DNA of 38,567 nt from Rhodospirillales bacterium (GTDB lineage: Bacteria > Pseudomonadota > Alphaproteobacteria > Rhodospirillales > JASLLZ01), in assembly GCA_030746775.1 (NCBI GenBank), contig JASLLZ010000017.1:1-38567 (forward strand), given 5' to 3'. Below, one piece after another: positions 8,724 to 16,691 of the stretch (the first letter of the stretch is position 1; each line of letters begins with the position of its first letter). Below the pieces are notes generated by a model, which was not told the origin of the DNA, ran no database searches, and was given only the letters and a program-made list of their open reading frames with translations. A program made the position numbers and the translations under genes.

Positions 8724-9830
8724 ATGTCGAACTACGAAACCATCACCAATTGGTTCGTCGATTTGCAGGCGCTGATAATGTCAGAGCCCGAATACGCGCC
8801 GCTGCGTGCGTTGTTCCCCGTCGAGGCCGAGCGGATGCGCGACCACGCCCTGGCCAGCCGGCTTCACGAACGCGCCATCCAGGTCATCATCACCACCTAC
8901 AATGTCGAGGTCGAGCGCCTCATGATCGGCGCCATCGGCCGGCTCCAACGCCGCCAACTCGGCCTTGGCCTGCCGACCGACGTTGACGAGGCCCGAGCCA
9001 TGGCCATTGCCGGCGCCCTGGACGAAGCGGGACACGCGCCACTGGGCTCCGTCAATGCCCCCGCCGTCGCCGACATGCGCGCCTATCTCGAGGCGCAAAT
9101 GGTCGATCCCGGCGATGATCGGCCGCTTTGCGATCTGGCGGCGGCCAAGGACGCCAACATCGCCCAATATCCCATGGCCGCGGTGGTGGGGTGCCCCCAT
9201 TTTGCCGCCATCGCCAGCGACCCGACGACCATCGCCGCCGTCGCCCACCACCTGGGCGCCCTGCCGACCGTTCTCGGTTACACCGCCTGGTGGTCCTTCG
9301 CCGGCCGGCCGGAGGCCCGGGAGGCACAATTCTTTCACTTCGACCTCGACGACTACCGCATTTGCAAGCTGTTCGTTTATCTCACCGATGTCGAAGCCGA
9401 CAGCGGACCGCACATCTATGTGGAAGGAACCCACCGGCCCGCCATCGTGGCCCAGGCGCGCCGCGCCTGGGCCGGCGGCGAGGCCGACTTCGACGCCTGG
9501 TACCTGCAACGCCTGCGCAAGAGCGACGCCGAGGTGGAAAAGGTCTTCGAACGCCAGACGGCGATCCTCACCGGCCCCGCCGGGACCACTTTTCTGGCCG
9601 ACACCCGGGGAATTCATAAAGGGCTTCTTCCCGACCGCGCCGACCGCCTGGTAGGCCAAGTGCTCTATGGGGTTACGCCGCGCATCCAGGAGGCCTTGGA
9701 GCCCCTTGACCTGGGTACGCCGGCGACCGCCCATGTTCCGGACTGGGTGGTGGGGACGCCAACCCTGGACTACGCCAACCGGCTGTTTTTGAGGCCGGCC
9801 GTGCTACCGCGACAAGGAGAACGCCCATGA
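8724..9830 (+). CDS. PhyH-like Fe(II)/2-oxoglutarate-dependent dioxygenase
   Basis: The 368-residue product has the iron-binding facial triad of phytanoyl-CoA-dioxygenase-type enzymes. 'FFHFDLDDYR' gives HxD near residue 204. 'GIHKGLLPDRADRLVG' gives the distal His near 297, and the Arg about eight residues later is placed to bind 2-oxoglutarate. The middle motif 'DSGPHIYVEGTHR' corresponds to the GPL..vPGSH loop of the family. The first 130 residues are helical and not recognised. Such enzymes hydroxylate or otherwise oxidise diverse small molecules. The gene overlaps the methyltransferase gene by ATGA, so the two products are made together and may act on one substrate. It diverges from the racemase gene. 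Confidence 0.75.
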   Translation: MSNYETITNWFVDLQALIMSEPEYAPLRALFPVEAERMRDHALASRLHERAIQVIITTYNVEVERLMIGAIGRLQRRQLGLGLPTDVDEARAMAIAGALDEAGHAPLGSVNAPAVADMRAYLEAQMVDPGDDRPLCDLAAAKDANIAQYPMAAVVGCPHFAAIASDPTTIAAVAHHLGALPTVLGYTAWWSFAGRPEAREAQFFHFDLDDYRICKLFVYLTDVEADSGPHIYVEGTHRPAIVAQARRAWAGGEADFDAWYLQRLRKSDAEVEKVFERQTAILTGPAGTTFLADTRGIHKGLLPDRADRLVGQVLYGVTPRIQEALEPLDLGTPATAHVPDWVVGTPTLDYANRLFLRPAVLPRQGERP

Positions 9831-10618
9831 CCGCCGACCCGCCCGACGGCACCGACGCCCCCGGCTTCACATTTACCGCCGAGGACATGGCCGAGGTTAC
9901 CGGGCTTATCAACGAGAGCCCCGATCAGCTCTTGCAGATCCCCGACGTGTGTTCGTTGCTCTCGACCAGTCGTTTGAGCCGCATCAAACCCGACAGGGTG
10001 CGCACCGCCGGCGCGGTTTCCGACGGCGTCATCGAAAACGCGCTCGAACACAACCTCGATGCGCTGCGCAAGTCGGAGGAACTGGACCGGCCGTGGCGGC
10101 TGATCAATCCCCTGCGCAGCAACAACTATTTCATCTTGCACCACAAGACCATGAAGGTGCTGACCGTCGGGCCGCGCACCGAGGCCGAGATATTGAACCT
10201 GATCGGTTCGGGGTTCAGGGCCGAGAACATCCGTGGCCTCGATCTTCTGTCCTATTCCCCCTTCGTTGACATAGGCGACATGCACGCCATGCCCTACGAC
10301 GACGACAGCTTCGACGTCGTCATCCTGGGCTGGGTCTTGGGATACAGCCGCGACAACGCCACCGTCGCCCGTGAGGTCCTGCGCGTCGCCCGGCCCGGCG
10401 CCTTCGTTCTCATCGGGTGTCAGTACAACCCGCAAACCAACGAAGAATTAAACCGCGCGCAGGCCATCAAGAAGGAGCCGACGCGCTATCAACACACCGA
10501 CGACATGATACGCCTGTTCGACGGCCATATCCGCTCCATCCTGTTCCGCCACGACGTCCATCCCACCATGCGCCACCGCAACGGCGATTTGATGGTGATC
10601 TTCGATCTGAAGGCGTGA
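9827..10618 (+). CDS. class I SAM-dependent methyltransferase-like protein
   Basis: The 263-residue protein has a Rossmann-type methyltransferase core in its second half. Motif I is 'VLTVGPRTEAEI' near residues 106-117, an acidic loop follows at 'RGLDLLSYSP', and motifs II and III are 'GDMHAMPYDDDSFDVVILG' and 'EVLRVARPGAFVLIG'. Motif I has GPRTE where most have GxGxG, so SAM binding may be unusual. The N-terminal 90 residues resemble no domain I know. Its ATG overlaps the stop of the PhyH-like gene. A joint tailoring role (oxidation plus methylation) is a reasonable inference. The gene converges on the MoaD-like gene 19 bases away. Confidence 0.72.
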   Translation: MTADPPDGTDAPGFTFTAEDMAEVTGLINESPDQLLQIPDVCSLLSTSRLSRIKPDRVRTAGAVSDGVIENALEHNLDALRKSEELDRPWRLINPLRSNNYFILHHKTMKVLTVGPRTEAEILNLIGSGFRAENIRGLDLLSYSPFVDIGDMHAMPYDDDSFDVVILGWVLGYSRDNATVAREVLRVARPGAFVLIGCQYNPQTNEELNRAQAIKKEPTRYQHTDDMIRLFDGHIRSILFRHDVHPTMRHRNGDLMVIFDLKA

Positions 10619-10637
10619 GCGCGGGTCGCTTGGCTTC

Positions 10638-10886
10638 CTAACCGCCGCCGATGCGGGGCAGGAAGTAGACCTCGCTGTCGGGGCCGATGGGCTCCAGGAA
10701 GGGATCGGCGAAGATTTCGCCGTCGATGGCCACCGCCATGCCGGCTTCCAGTTCCGGCCCCATGCCGGGATAGCGTTCCTCGAGGGCGCGGATGAGCTGG
10801 CGCACGTTTTGCGCCGCCACCTCCAACTTGGCCTCGCCGCCGGCGAACTGGTTGGCCAGTTCGTTGGTCAGCACGACCTGGGCCAC
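10638..10886 (-). CDS. MoaD/ThiS-family sulfur carrier protein
   Basis: From GTG at 10886 the product is 82 residues and ends in 'VYFLPRIGGG'. It has the beta-grasp pattern of MoaD ('NVRQLIRALEERYPGM', 'VAIDGEIFADP'). The C-terminal Gly-Gly is the tail that MoeB-type enzymes adenylate and thiocarboxylate so that MoaD can donate sulfur to molybdopterin. The gene begins 4 bases after the stop of the molybdenum-hydroxylase large subunit, so it is the last gene of that operon. A longer frame from 10973 exists but would overlap the large-subunit gene with low-complexity sequence, so GTG 10886 is preferred. Confidence 0.8.
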   Translation of the reverse strand: MAQVVLTNELANQFAGGEAKLEVAAQNVRQLIRALEERYPGMGPELEAGMAVAIDGEIFADPFLEPIGPDSEVYFLPRIGGG

Positions 10887-10890
10887 GGGA

Positions 10891-13158
10891 TCAGGCCTCG
10901 TCTTCGAGGGCGGCCAGGATGTGCGGCGGCGACATGGGAAGGTCCGCCATGCGCAGGCCGATGGCGTCCTCAATGGCGTTGGCCACCGCCGCCAGCGGCG
11001 GCACGATGGGAACCTCGCCGACGCCGCGCACGCCGAACGGGTGATTCGGATTGGGCACCTCGACGATCACGGTGTCGATCATCGGCAGGTCCGAGGCGAC
11101 CGGCATGCGATAATCCAGGAATCCCGGGTTTTGCAAACGGCCGTCGTCGCCGTAGACGTATTCCTCGTTCAGTGCCCAGCCGATCCCCTGGGCCGCGCCG
11201 CCCTGCAACTGTCCCTCGACATAAGCCGGCTGAATGGCCCGCCCGGCGTCCTGGACCGCCGTGTAGCGCAGAACCGTGACACGGCCCGTCTCGCGGTCCA
11301 CCTCGACGTCGCAGATGTGGGTGCCGAAGCCGGGCCCGGCGCCCTTGGCGTTGATCGAGGCGCGGCCGCTGATCGGGCCGCCGGTCTTGGCCGCCATGGC
11401 CGCGATCTGGGCCAGGGACAGCGGTTCGAACTCGCCGACGTTGGTGCTCGCCGGCAGGGCGTGACCGTTTTCCCACACGACGCCGTCCGCCTCGACCTCC
11501 CAGATCATCGCCGCGCGTTGGCGCAATTGGGCGACCACGTCTTCGGCCGCCTCGACCACCGCCATGCCCGACGCGAAGGTCACCTTGCTTCCCCCGGTGA
11601 TGTCGCTGAACCCGATGGAATGGGTATCGCCGATGATGGGGCGCACCTTGGCGATGTCGACGCCCAGGACCTCGGCCGCCATGAGGGCCATGGAGGCACG
11701 CGATCCGCCGATGTCCGGGTGACCCAGGGTCACGACGACCGTTCCGTCTTCGTTGACGTTGAGAACGGCGCTCGACTGACCGCCGAAATTCATCCAGAAA
11801 CCGGACGCGATGCCGCGCCCTTGATTGGGTCCAAGGGGCGCTGAATAGTGGGGATGATCCCTGACCGCTTGCAGGGTTTCGGCGTATCCGATGACCCCGA
11901 AGCGTGGGCCATAGGGGGCCTGGGTGCCCTCCTTGGCGGCGTTCTTTTCGCGCAATACCAAGGGTTCGATGTCCAGCGCCTTGGCCAGTTCGTCAATCAC
12001 GCATTCGGCCGCGAAGGCGGCGATCGGCGCGCCCGGCGCCCGATAAGCCGTCGCCTTGGGCCGGTTGACCAGCACATCGTAGCCCACCGTTTTCATGTTC
12101 TCCAGGTCGTAGGGCGCGAAGGCCGTCATGCAGCCAAGCCCCACGGGAGAGCCAGGATACGCGCCGGCCTGGAAGGCGAAGGTCGCCTCGGCGGCGGTAA
12201 TCTTACCTTCCTTGGTCGCCCCGATCTTGACCGTCATGACCGAACCGGACGTCGGCCCGGTTCCACGGAACACCTCTTCGCGGGTCATCACCATCCTTAC
12301 CGGGCGGCCCGTCTTGCGCGACAGGAGCACGGCCAGGGGTTCCAGATAGACGGTGATCTTGCCGCCGAAGCCGCCGCCGATCTCGGCCGGCATGACGCGC
12401 AATTGAGAGACGTCGAGCCCCAACAGCTTGGCGCAGGAGGCGCGGATCATGAAATGGCCCTGGCTTGAACACCAGACCAGGGTTTGTCCATCTTCCGACG
12501 TGCTGGCGATCACCGCGTGGGGTTCGATATAGCCCTGATGGACGGGCTTGGTGGTGAAGCGGCGCTCGACCACCGCGTCGGCTTTCTTGAACCCGGCCTC
12601 GGTGTCGCCAAGGTCGTATTGCACGCGTTTGGCGATGTTCGACGGCTTCTTCGGCGCCGGCGTGACGCCCTCGGTGATGAGGTCCTCCAACACCAGCGGA
12701 GCGCCGGGCGCCATGGCGTCTTCCACGTCGAGGACATGGGGCAAGACTTCGTAGTTGACCTCGATCAGGCCCAGCGCCTCGTCGGCGATGGCATCGCTGG
12801 TCGCCGCCACCGCCGCCAAAACGTGGCCGTCGTAAAGCACCTTGTGGCGCGCCATGATGTTATGTGAAATGTGGCGGAAATCGGTCGGGTCTTCGCCGAA
12901 TCGGGCTTCCTCGGACGGGATGTCGGGCAGATCGGCGGCGGTGATGACCGCCTTGACGCCGGGCTGGGCGCGCGCCTTCTCGGTGTCGATCGAAAGGATG
13001 CGGGCGTGGGGGTGCGGGCTGCGCAAAACCTTACCGACGAGCATCCCGGGCAGCGAGAAATCGGCGCCGAAGTTGGCCCGGCCGGTGACCTTGTCGACGC
13101 CGTCGGGGCGCACCGGGCGCTTGCCGATCCATTTGAACTCTTGAGCCTGACCGTCCAT
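10891..13158 (-). CDS. xanthine-dehydrogenase-family molybdopterin-binding large subunit
   Basis: At 755 residues this is a standard large subunit of the xanthine dehydrogenase / CO dehydrogenase / aldehyde oxidoreductase family. Recognisable are 'RPDGVDKVTGRANFGADF' at the N-terminus, 'EIGGGFGGKI' near 270 for cofactor binding, 'AYRAPGAPIAAFAAE' near 370, and the catalytic glutamate in 'RGVGEVPIVPPLAA' near 715. The loop reads AYRAPG and not the AYRCSF of form I CO dehydrogenase, so CO oxidation is unlikely; hydroxylation of an N-heterocycle, aldehyde or aromatic acyl compound fits better. It works with the 2Fe-2S and FAD subunits encoded just upstream. The position of an MCD-type cofactor is inferred from the family. 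Confidence 0.9.
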   Translation of the reverse strand: MDGQAQEFKWIGKRPVRPDGVDKVTGRANFGADFSLPGMLVGKVLRSPHPHARILSIDTEKARAQPGVKAVITAADLPDIPSEEARFGEDPTDFRHISHNIMARHKVLYDGHVLAAVAATSDAIADEALGLIEVNYEVLPHVLDVEDAMAPGAPLVLEDLITEGVTPAPKKPSNIAKRVQYDLGDTEAGFKKADAVVERRFTTKPVHQGYIEPHAVIASTSEDGQTLVWCSSQGHFMIRASCAKLLGLDVSQLRVMPAEIGGGFGGKITVYLEPLAVLLSRKTGRPVRMVMTREEVFRGTGPTSGSVMTVKIGATKEGKITAAEATFAFQAGAYPGSPVGLGCMTAFAPYDLENMKTVGYDVLVNRPKATAYRAPGAPIAAFAAECVIDELAKALDIEPLVLREKNAAKEGTQAPYGPRFGVIGYAETLQAVRDHPHYSAPLGPNQGRGIASGFWMNFGGQSSAVLNVNEDGTVVVTLGHPDIGGSRASMALMAAEVLGVDIAKVRPIIGDTHSIGFSDITGGSKVTFASGMAVVEAAEDVVAQLRQRAAMIWEVEADGVVWENGHALPASTNVGEFEPLSLAQIAAMAAKTGGPISGRASINAKGAGPGFGTHICDVEVDRETGRVTVLRYTAVQDAGRAIQPAYVEGQLQGGAAQGIGWALNEEYVYGDDGRLQNPGFLDYRMPVASDLPMIDTVIVEVPNPNHPFGVRGVGEVPIVPPLAAVANAIEDAIGLRMADLPMSPPHILAALEDEA

Positions 13159-13164
13159 ATGTTC

Positions 13165-13641
13165 TTATCCTCTCATCTCGGTCGCCGCCGACATCACGGC
13201 GCGGACGATCTTGTCATATCCCGTACAGCGGCACAGATTCCCGGCCAGCCAATAGCGTACCTCGGTCTCGGTGGGATCGGGGTTGCGGTCCAGGAGGGCC
13301 TTGGCGGCGACCAGGAACCCGGGTGTGCAATATCCGCACTGGAGGGCCGCTTCCTCGAGGAACAGGCGTTGCAGGGGATGCAGGGTTTCGCCCTCGGCCA
13401 TGCCCTCGATGGTATCGATGGAACGGCCCTCGGCCTCGACGCCCAGCGCTAGGCAGGCACAGACCACCCGTCCGTCCATGATCACGCTGCAGGCGCCGCA
13501 ATCACCTGAAGAACAGCCTTCCTTGCTGCCCGTCAGGTTAAGTTCGTCGCGCAGCACGTCGAGCAGGGTCTGTTGCGGCTCGCACAGGAATTCGGCCGGC
13601 TCTCCGTTGATCGTCGTCGACACATGATGCTTTGTCATCAA
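13165..13641 (-). CDS. 2Fe-2S small subunit of the molybdenum hydroxylase
   Basis: The 158-residue protein carries both iron-sulfur clusters of the family. The plant-ferredoxin-like cluster uses Cys43, Cys48, Cys51 and Cys63 ('GCSSGDCGACSV'). The second uses 'QCGYCTPG' and 'NLCRCTGYDKIV'. It passes electrons from the molybdenum centre to the FAD subunit. It overlaps the FAD-subunit gene by 4 bases and precedes the large-subunit gene by 6, in the order medium-small-large also seen in cox-type operons. Confidence 0.93.
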   Translation of the reverse strand: MMTKHHVSTTINGEPAEFLCEPQQTLLDVLRDELNLTGSKEGCSSGDCGACSVIMDGRVVCACLALGVEAEGRSIDTIEGMAEGETLHPLQRLFLEEAALQCGYCTPGFLVAAKALLDRNPDPTETEVRYWLAGNLCRCTGYDKIVRAVMSAATEMRG

Positions 13642-14507
13642 TTGCTCCTCGCCCTTTCCAGTGCGATCGCCGCGGCGCGGCGCGCCAGGACACCCGCCAC
13701 CTTGGTTCGGTATTCCGCCGTGCCCCGTTTGTCGTCGATGGGCCGGCAGGCGGCGCGGGCGGCGGCGTCAAGACGCGCCAACGCCGCGTCGTCGACGGGG
13801 CTGCCGATCAAGGCGTCCGCCGCCTCCGCCACCTGCAACGCCGTCGGCGCAACGGCCCCCAGGACAACCCGCGCGGCGCTGCATTGGTCGTTCTCGCCGA
13901 GGCTCAGGTTGACGGCGGCGCCGACCACGGCGATGTCCATCTCGGTGCGCGGAATGAAGCGCAGATAGGCATCGCCGGACCGTGGCGACTGCGCCGGCAG
14001 GGAAATGGAAACGACGATTTCACCGCTGCCGAGGGAAGTCTCTCCCGGGCCCGTCGCGATGTCGGCGACCGGCGCCTCGCGGCGGCCCTTGGGACCGGCG
14101 ATGGAACAAGTGGCGCCGGCGGCGATCATCGCCGGCACGCCGTCGGCGGCGGGCGAGGCGTTGCACAGGTTGCCGCCCAGGCTGGCGCGTGCCTGGATCT
14201 GAACCGAACCGATCAGTTCCGCCGCCTCGACGACGCCGGGCCACATTTCCTTCAGTCCGGCATGCTCGCCCAGTTCGGCGCCGCACACCGCGGCGCCGAT
14301 GCAAAATCCGCCGTTCTCGGCGGTGATCGTCGTCGTCTCGGCGATTCTCTTGACATCGACGATCAACCCGGGCTTGACCAAGCCCGATTGCATTTGGACC
14401 AGCAAATCCGTGCCGCCGGCAAGGATCCGGCTGTCACCGTCGGCCGCCGCCAGAAGGGCCACCACCTCGTCGATGGAGCCGGGAGCTTCGTATCGCATTG
14501 CGTTCAT
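13638..14507 (-). CDS. FAD-binding medium subunit of the molybdenum hydroxylase
   Basis: This 289-residue protein has the FAD-binding signatures of the CoxM/XdhB type: 'RILAGGTDLLVQMQSG' near residue 28 and 'ASLGGNLCNASPAADGVPAM' near 109, followed by a CO-dehydrogenase flavoprotein C-terminal domain ('AYLRFIPRTEMDIAVVGAAV'). It takes electrons from the 2Fe-2S subunit and hands them to an acceptor. It is the first gene of the minus-strand operon that ends with the MoaD-like gene. Its upstream region (14508-14886) holds an inverted repeat that could control the operon. Confidence 0.9.
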   Translation of the reverse strand: MNAMRYEAPGSIDEVVALLAAADGDSRILAGGTDLLVQMQSGLVKPGLIVDVKRIAETTTITAENGGFCIGAAVCGAELGEHAGLKEMWPGVVEAAELIGSVQIQARASLGGNLCNASPAADGVPAMIAAGATCSIAGPKGRREAPVADIATGPGETSLGSGEIVVSISLPAQSPRSGDAYLRFIPRTEMDIAVVGAAVNLSLGENDQCSAARVVLGAVAPTALQVAEAADALIGSPVDDAALARLDAAARAACRPIDDKRGTAEYRTKVAGVLARRAAAIALERARSN

Positions 14508-14886
14508 GATGTTCCACGAAAGTTAATTGAATTCGGGTTGGGCCGAAAGGTCCGATGGACCGGCCCTAAGGTGCCAAATCGACGGCCCAATGACAACAGG
14601 CAGAACGCGCCAAGTCCAATTTTGTGCCCAAGGCCGCGTCGATACCTTGGCCGGGCACCATGGAGGAAAGGCCACCCGGCGGCGAGGGAAAGCCGATAAC
14701 GCCTTCGCGGGGTTTAACCGAATATGAAGAAGTTTTCTTTGTAGATAGCCGAGGGAAAATTATATTGAAAGAGTGGGTTTTTCCGCATGATGTCCGGGAG
14801 GCTTGCCGGGACACATCGAGACGGGAGCGGAAAATCGATGGATCGGGCCGGCGCCCGTAAAACGGCGCGTACCGGGGGACGAGCTA
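14508..14886. other. divergent intergenic region with hairpins and candidate promoter
   Basis: This 379-base gap separates the molybdenum hydroxylase operon (minus) from the Hpt-REC-GGDEF gene (plus). No convincing coding frame is present. It holds an inverted repeat at 14540-14566, an AT-rich patch at 14720-14770 with TTGTAG (14739-14744), a 16-base spacer and TATATT (14761-14766) as a weak plus-strand promoter, and a small hairpin at 14791-14813 (TGTCC...GGACA) in what would be the leader of the plus-strand gene. Confidence 0.5.
14540..14566. repeat. inverted repeat GGGCC-GAAA-GGTCC-GAT-GGACC-GGCCC
   Basis: An outer 5-bp stem (GGGCC with GGCCC) and an inner 5-bp stem (GGTCC with GGACC) are separated on one side by GAAA and closed by a 3-base loop. 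It lies 33 bases upstream of the FAD-subunit start at 14507, so it could be a leader hairpin or an operator of that operon. Confidence 0.6.
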
Positions 14887-16580
14887 GTGAGAGAAACGCA
14901 AGCTGAATTGCGACGCCAGTTGGAGGCCCGATGGGCCGACTACGCGGCGAAGCTGACCGACAAGCTGGACGATATGGACCGCGCGGCGCGCCCGTTGCGC
15001 GAAGACGTGCCCGCAGATCAGGCGCACAAGGCCGCGGAGGCGGTTCGCGGCATGTCTCATCGGCTGGCCGGTTCAGGCGCAACCTTCGGCTTTGCCGCTC
15101 TTGGCCGGGTCGCCAGCGACCTGGAGACGCTCTGTGTCGCAATTCTAAAAGACGATTCGCGGCTCTCGTCGGAGCGACGCGACGAAGTCGACGGACTGCT
15201 GGAGGACTTGAGGCGGGCCGCGGACGTGCCGCCCGACCCGCCTTTGATGGCGTCCGGGCCGTCATTCGGGCCAGCCCCCGCGCCGGCCGACGACGAAGAG
15301 GAAAAAAGGTTATCTTGGTCGAGGATGACGGATCGGTGGCGCGCCAGTTGGAGCGGGACCTGACGAGCTTCGGCTTTAGGGTGTGCGTTCTCGATCATCC
15401 CGCCCAACTGCGCGACGCGGTCTCCGAGATGACGCCGGCGGCGGTCATTCTGGACGTTGTCTTCGCCAGCGGCGACTGGGTGGGCATCGACGTGATCGCC
15501 GCGCTTCGTGGCGAAGGCGCGCTGGATTGCCCCGTGGTCATCCTTTCCGAGCGCGACGACCTTCGGGCGCGCCTGGCTTCGGTGCGCGCCGGCTGCGACG
15601 GCTATCTTGTCAAACCGGCCAACATCGCGGACGTCGTCGACCTTCTGGACCGATTGACCCTGGCCACCGAAGACGAGGCGTTTCGCGTTCTCGTTGTCGA
15701 CGACGACGCCGAGGTCGCGAGGCACACCGAGTTCATCCTCAGGGTGGCCGGAATGATCACGGATGTCGTCGATGACCCCATGGATATCGTCGGGCCGTTG
15801 GATGAATTCCGACCCGAGCTCATCCTCATGGACCTTCATATGCCCGGTTGCGGTGGCCAGGAACTGGCCGCGGTGATCCGCCAGCAGGTTTCCTATGCGG
15901 CCATTCCCATCGTCTTCCTGTCGGATGAGACGAACGTGGAGCGCCAGCTTCAGGCCTTGCAACGCGGCGGCGACGATTTTTTGAGCAAGTCCCTCGGCCC
16001 CGGCGAACTGGTCCTGGCCGTGACCACTCGCGCCCGGCGATTTCGGCTTCTGCGTTCCATGATGATGCGCGACGGCCTGACCGGACTTCTCAATCACACC
16101 AACACCAAGCAGCAGCTGGAGATTGAGATCGACCGCGCGCGAAGGGCCGACGCGCCGCTCGCCTTCATCATGGTCGACATCGACCACTTCAAGGCGGTTA
16201 ACGATACCTACGGGCACGCGGCCGGGGACGCCGTGCTTAAAAGTCTGTCCCGGCTTATGAAGGAACGGCTGCGCGCTACCGACATCGTCGGCCGCATGGG
16301 TGGCGAGGAATTTGCCGCCGTCCTGGCCGACACCGACGCCGCCGGCGCGCATCGAATTTTCGACGAATTGCGCCGCGCCTTCGCCGCCATGCGATACAAT
16401 GCCGAGGGCCGGGAGTTCTCGGTCACCATGAGCTGCGGCGTCGCTCAGTTTCCGAGTTACGACGATGCTTCAAGACTTTCCAACGCCGCCGACAAGGCGC
16501 TCTACGCCGCCAAGCACAACGGGCGCAACCGGGTCGAAACGGCGCCGACGGGCGTAGAGGACCAGGCCGCGTCGCGGTGA
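14887..16580 (+). CDS. Hpt-REC-REC-GGDEF diguanylate cyclase (PleD-like), split by a -1 frame change
   Basis: From GTG 14887 the first frame encodes an Hpt domain with phospho-acceptor His58 ('GMSHRLAGSGATFGFAALG') and stops at 15363. A second frame, entered at the A-run 15302-15307, encodes REC1 ('KKVILVEDDG', 'AAVILDVVF', 'YLVKPAN'), REC2 ('FRVLVVDDDAE', 'ELILMDLHMP', 'DDFLSKSL') and a GGDEF domain. The GGDEF signature is 'GGEEF', with an RxxD inhibitory site ('RATDIVGR') five residues before it, so cyclic-di-GMP synthesis with product inhibition is expected. Read through with one extra A, the protein has 564 residues and joins as EEEKKVILVEDD. No good start exists just before REC1, which favours one protein. 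The shift may be a missing base in the assembly, transcript slippage or a real lesion. Confidence 0.8.
15302..15307 (+). other. A6 run where the reading frame changes
   Basis: The first frame reads GAA AAA AGG and the REC frame reads GGA AAA AAG GTT. One extra A joins them exactly. The heptamer AAAAAAG is present but is not in the codon phase of the dnaX-type slip site, so tandem -1 ribosomal slippage is not the simplest reading. Confidence 0.8.
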
Positions 16581-16691
16581 ACGGAAAAGGGATACCAGTG
16601 AACCCAAAGGGGAAGCCATGATTGTGGATACCCATCGCGTGGGATGGGGTAAGCCTCATCGAAAAACGTTGCGCAGACCGGGCCGGGAGAC

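Noticed and set aside
10891-13158. Form I CO dehydrogenase large subunit
   Set aside because: The active-site loop reads AYRAPG instead of AYRCSF.
15302-15308. dnaX-like slippery heptamer AAAAAAG as a ribosomal -1 site
   Set aside because: The codon phase in the incoming frame is GAA AAA AGG, not A AAA AAG, so tandem tRNA slippage of the dnaX kind does not fit.
16640-16665. Hairpin CCCATC...GATGGG before the REC-MBL gene as a terminator
   Set aside because: No T-run follows, and the stem is short.
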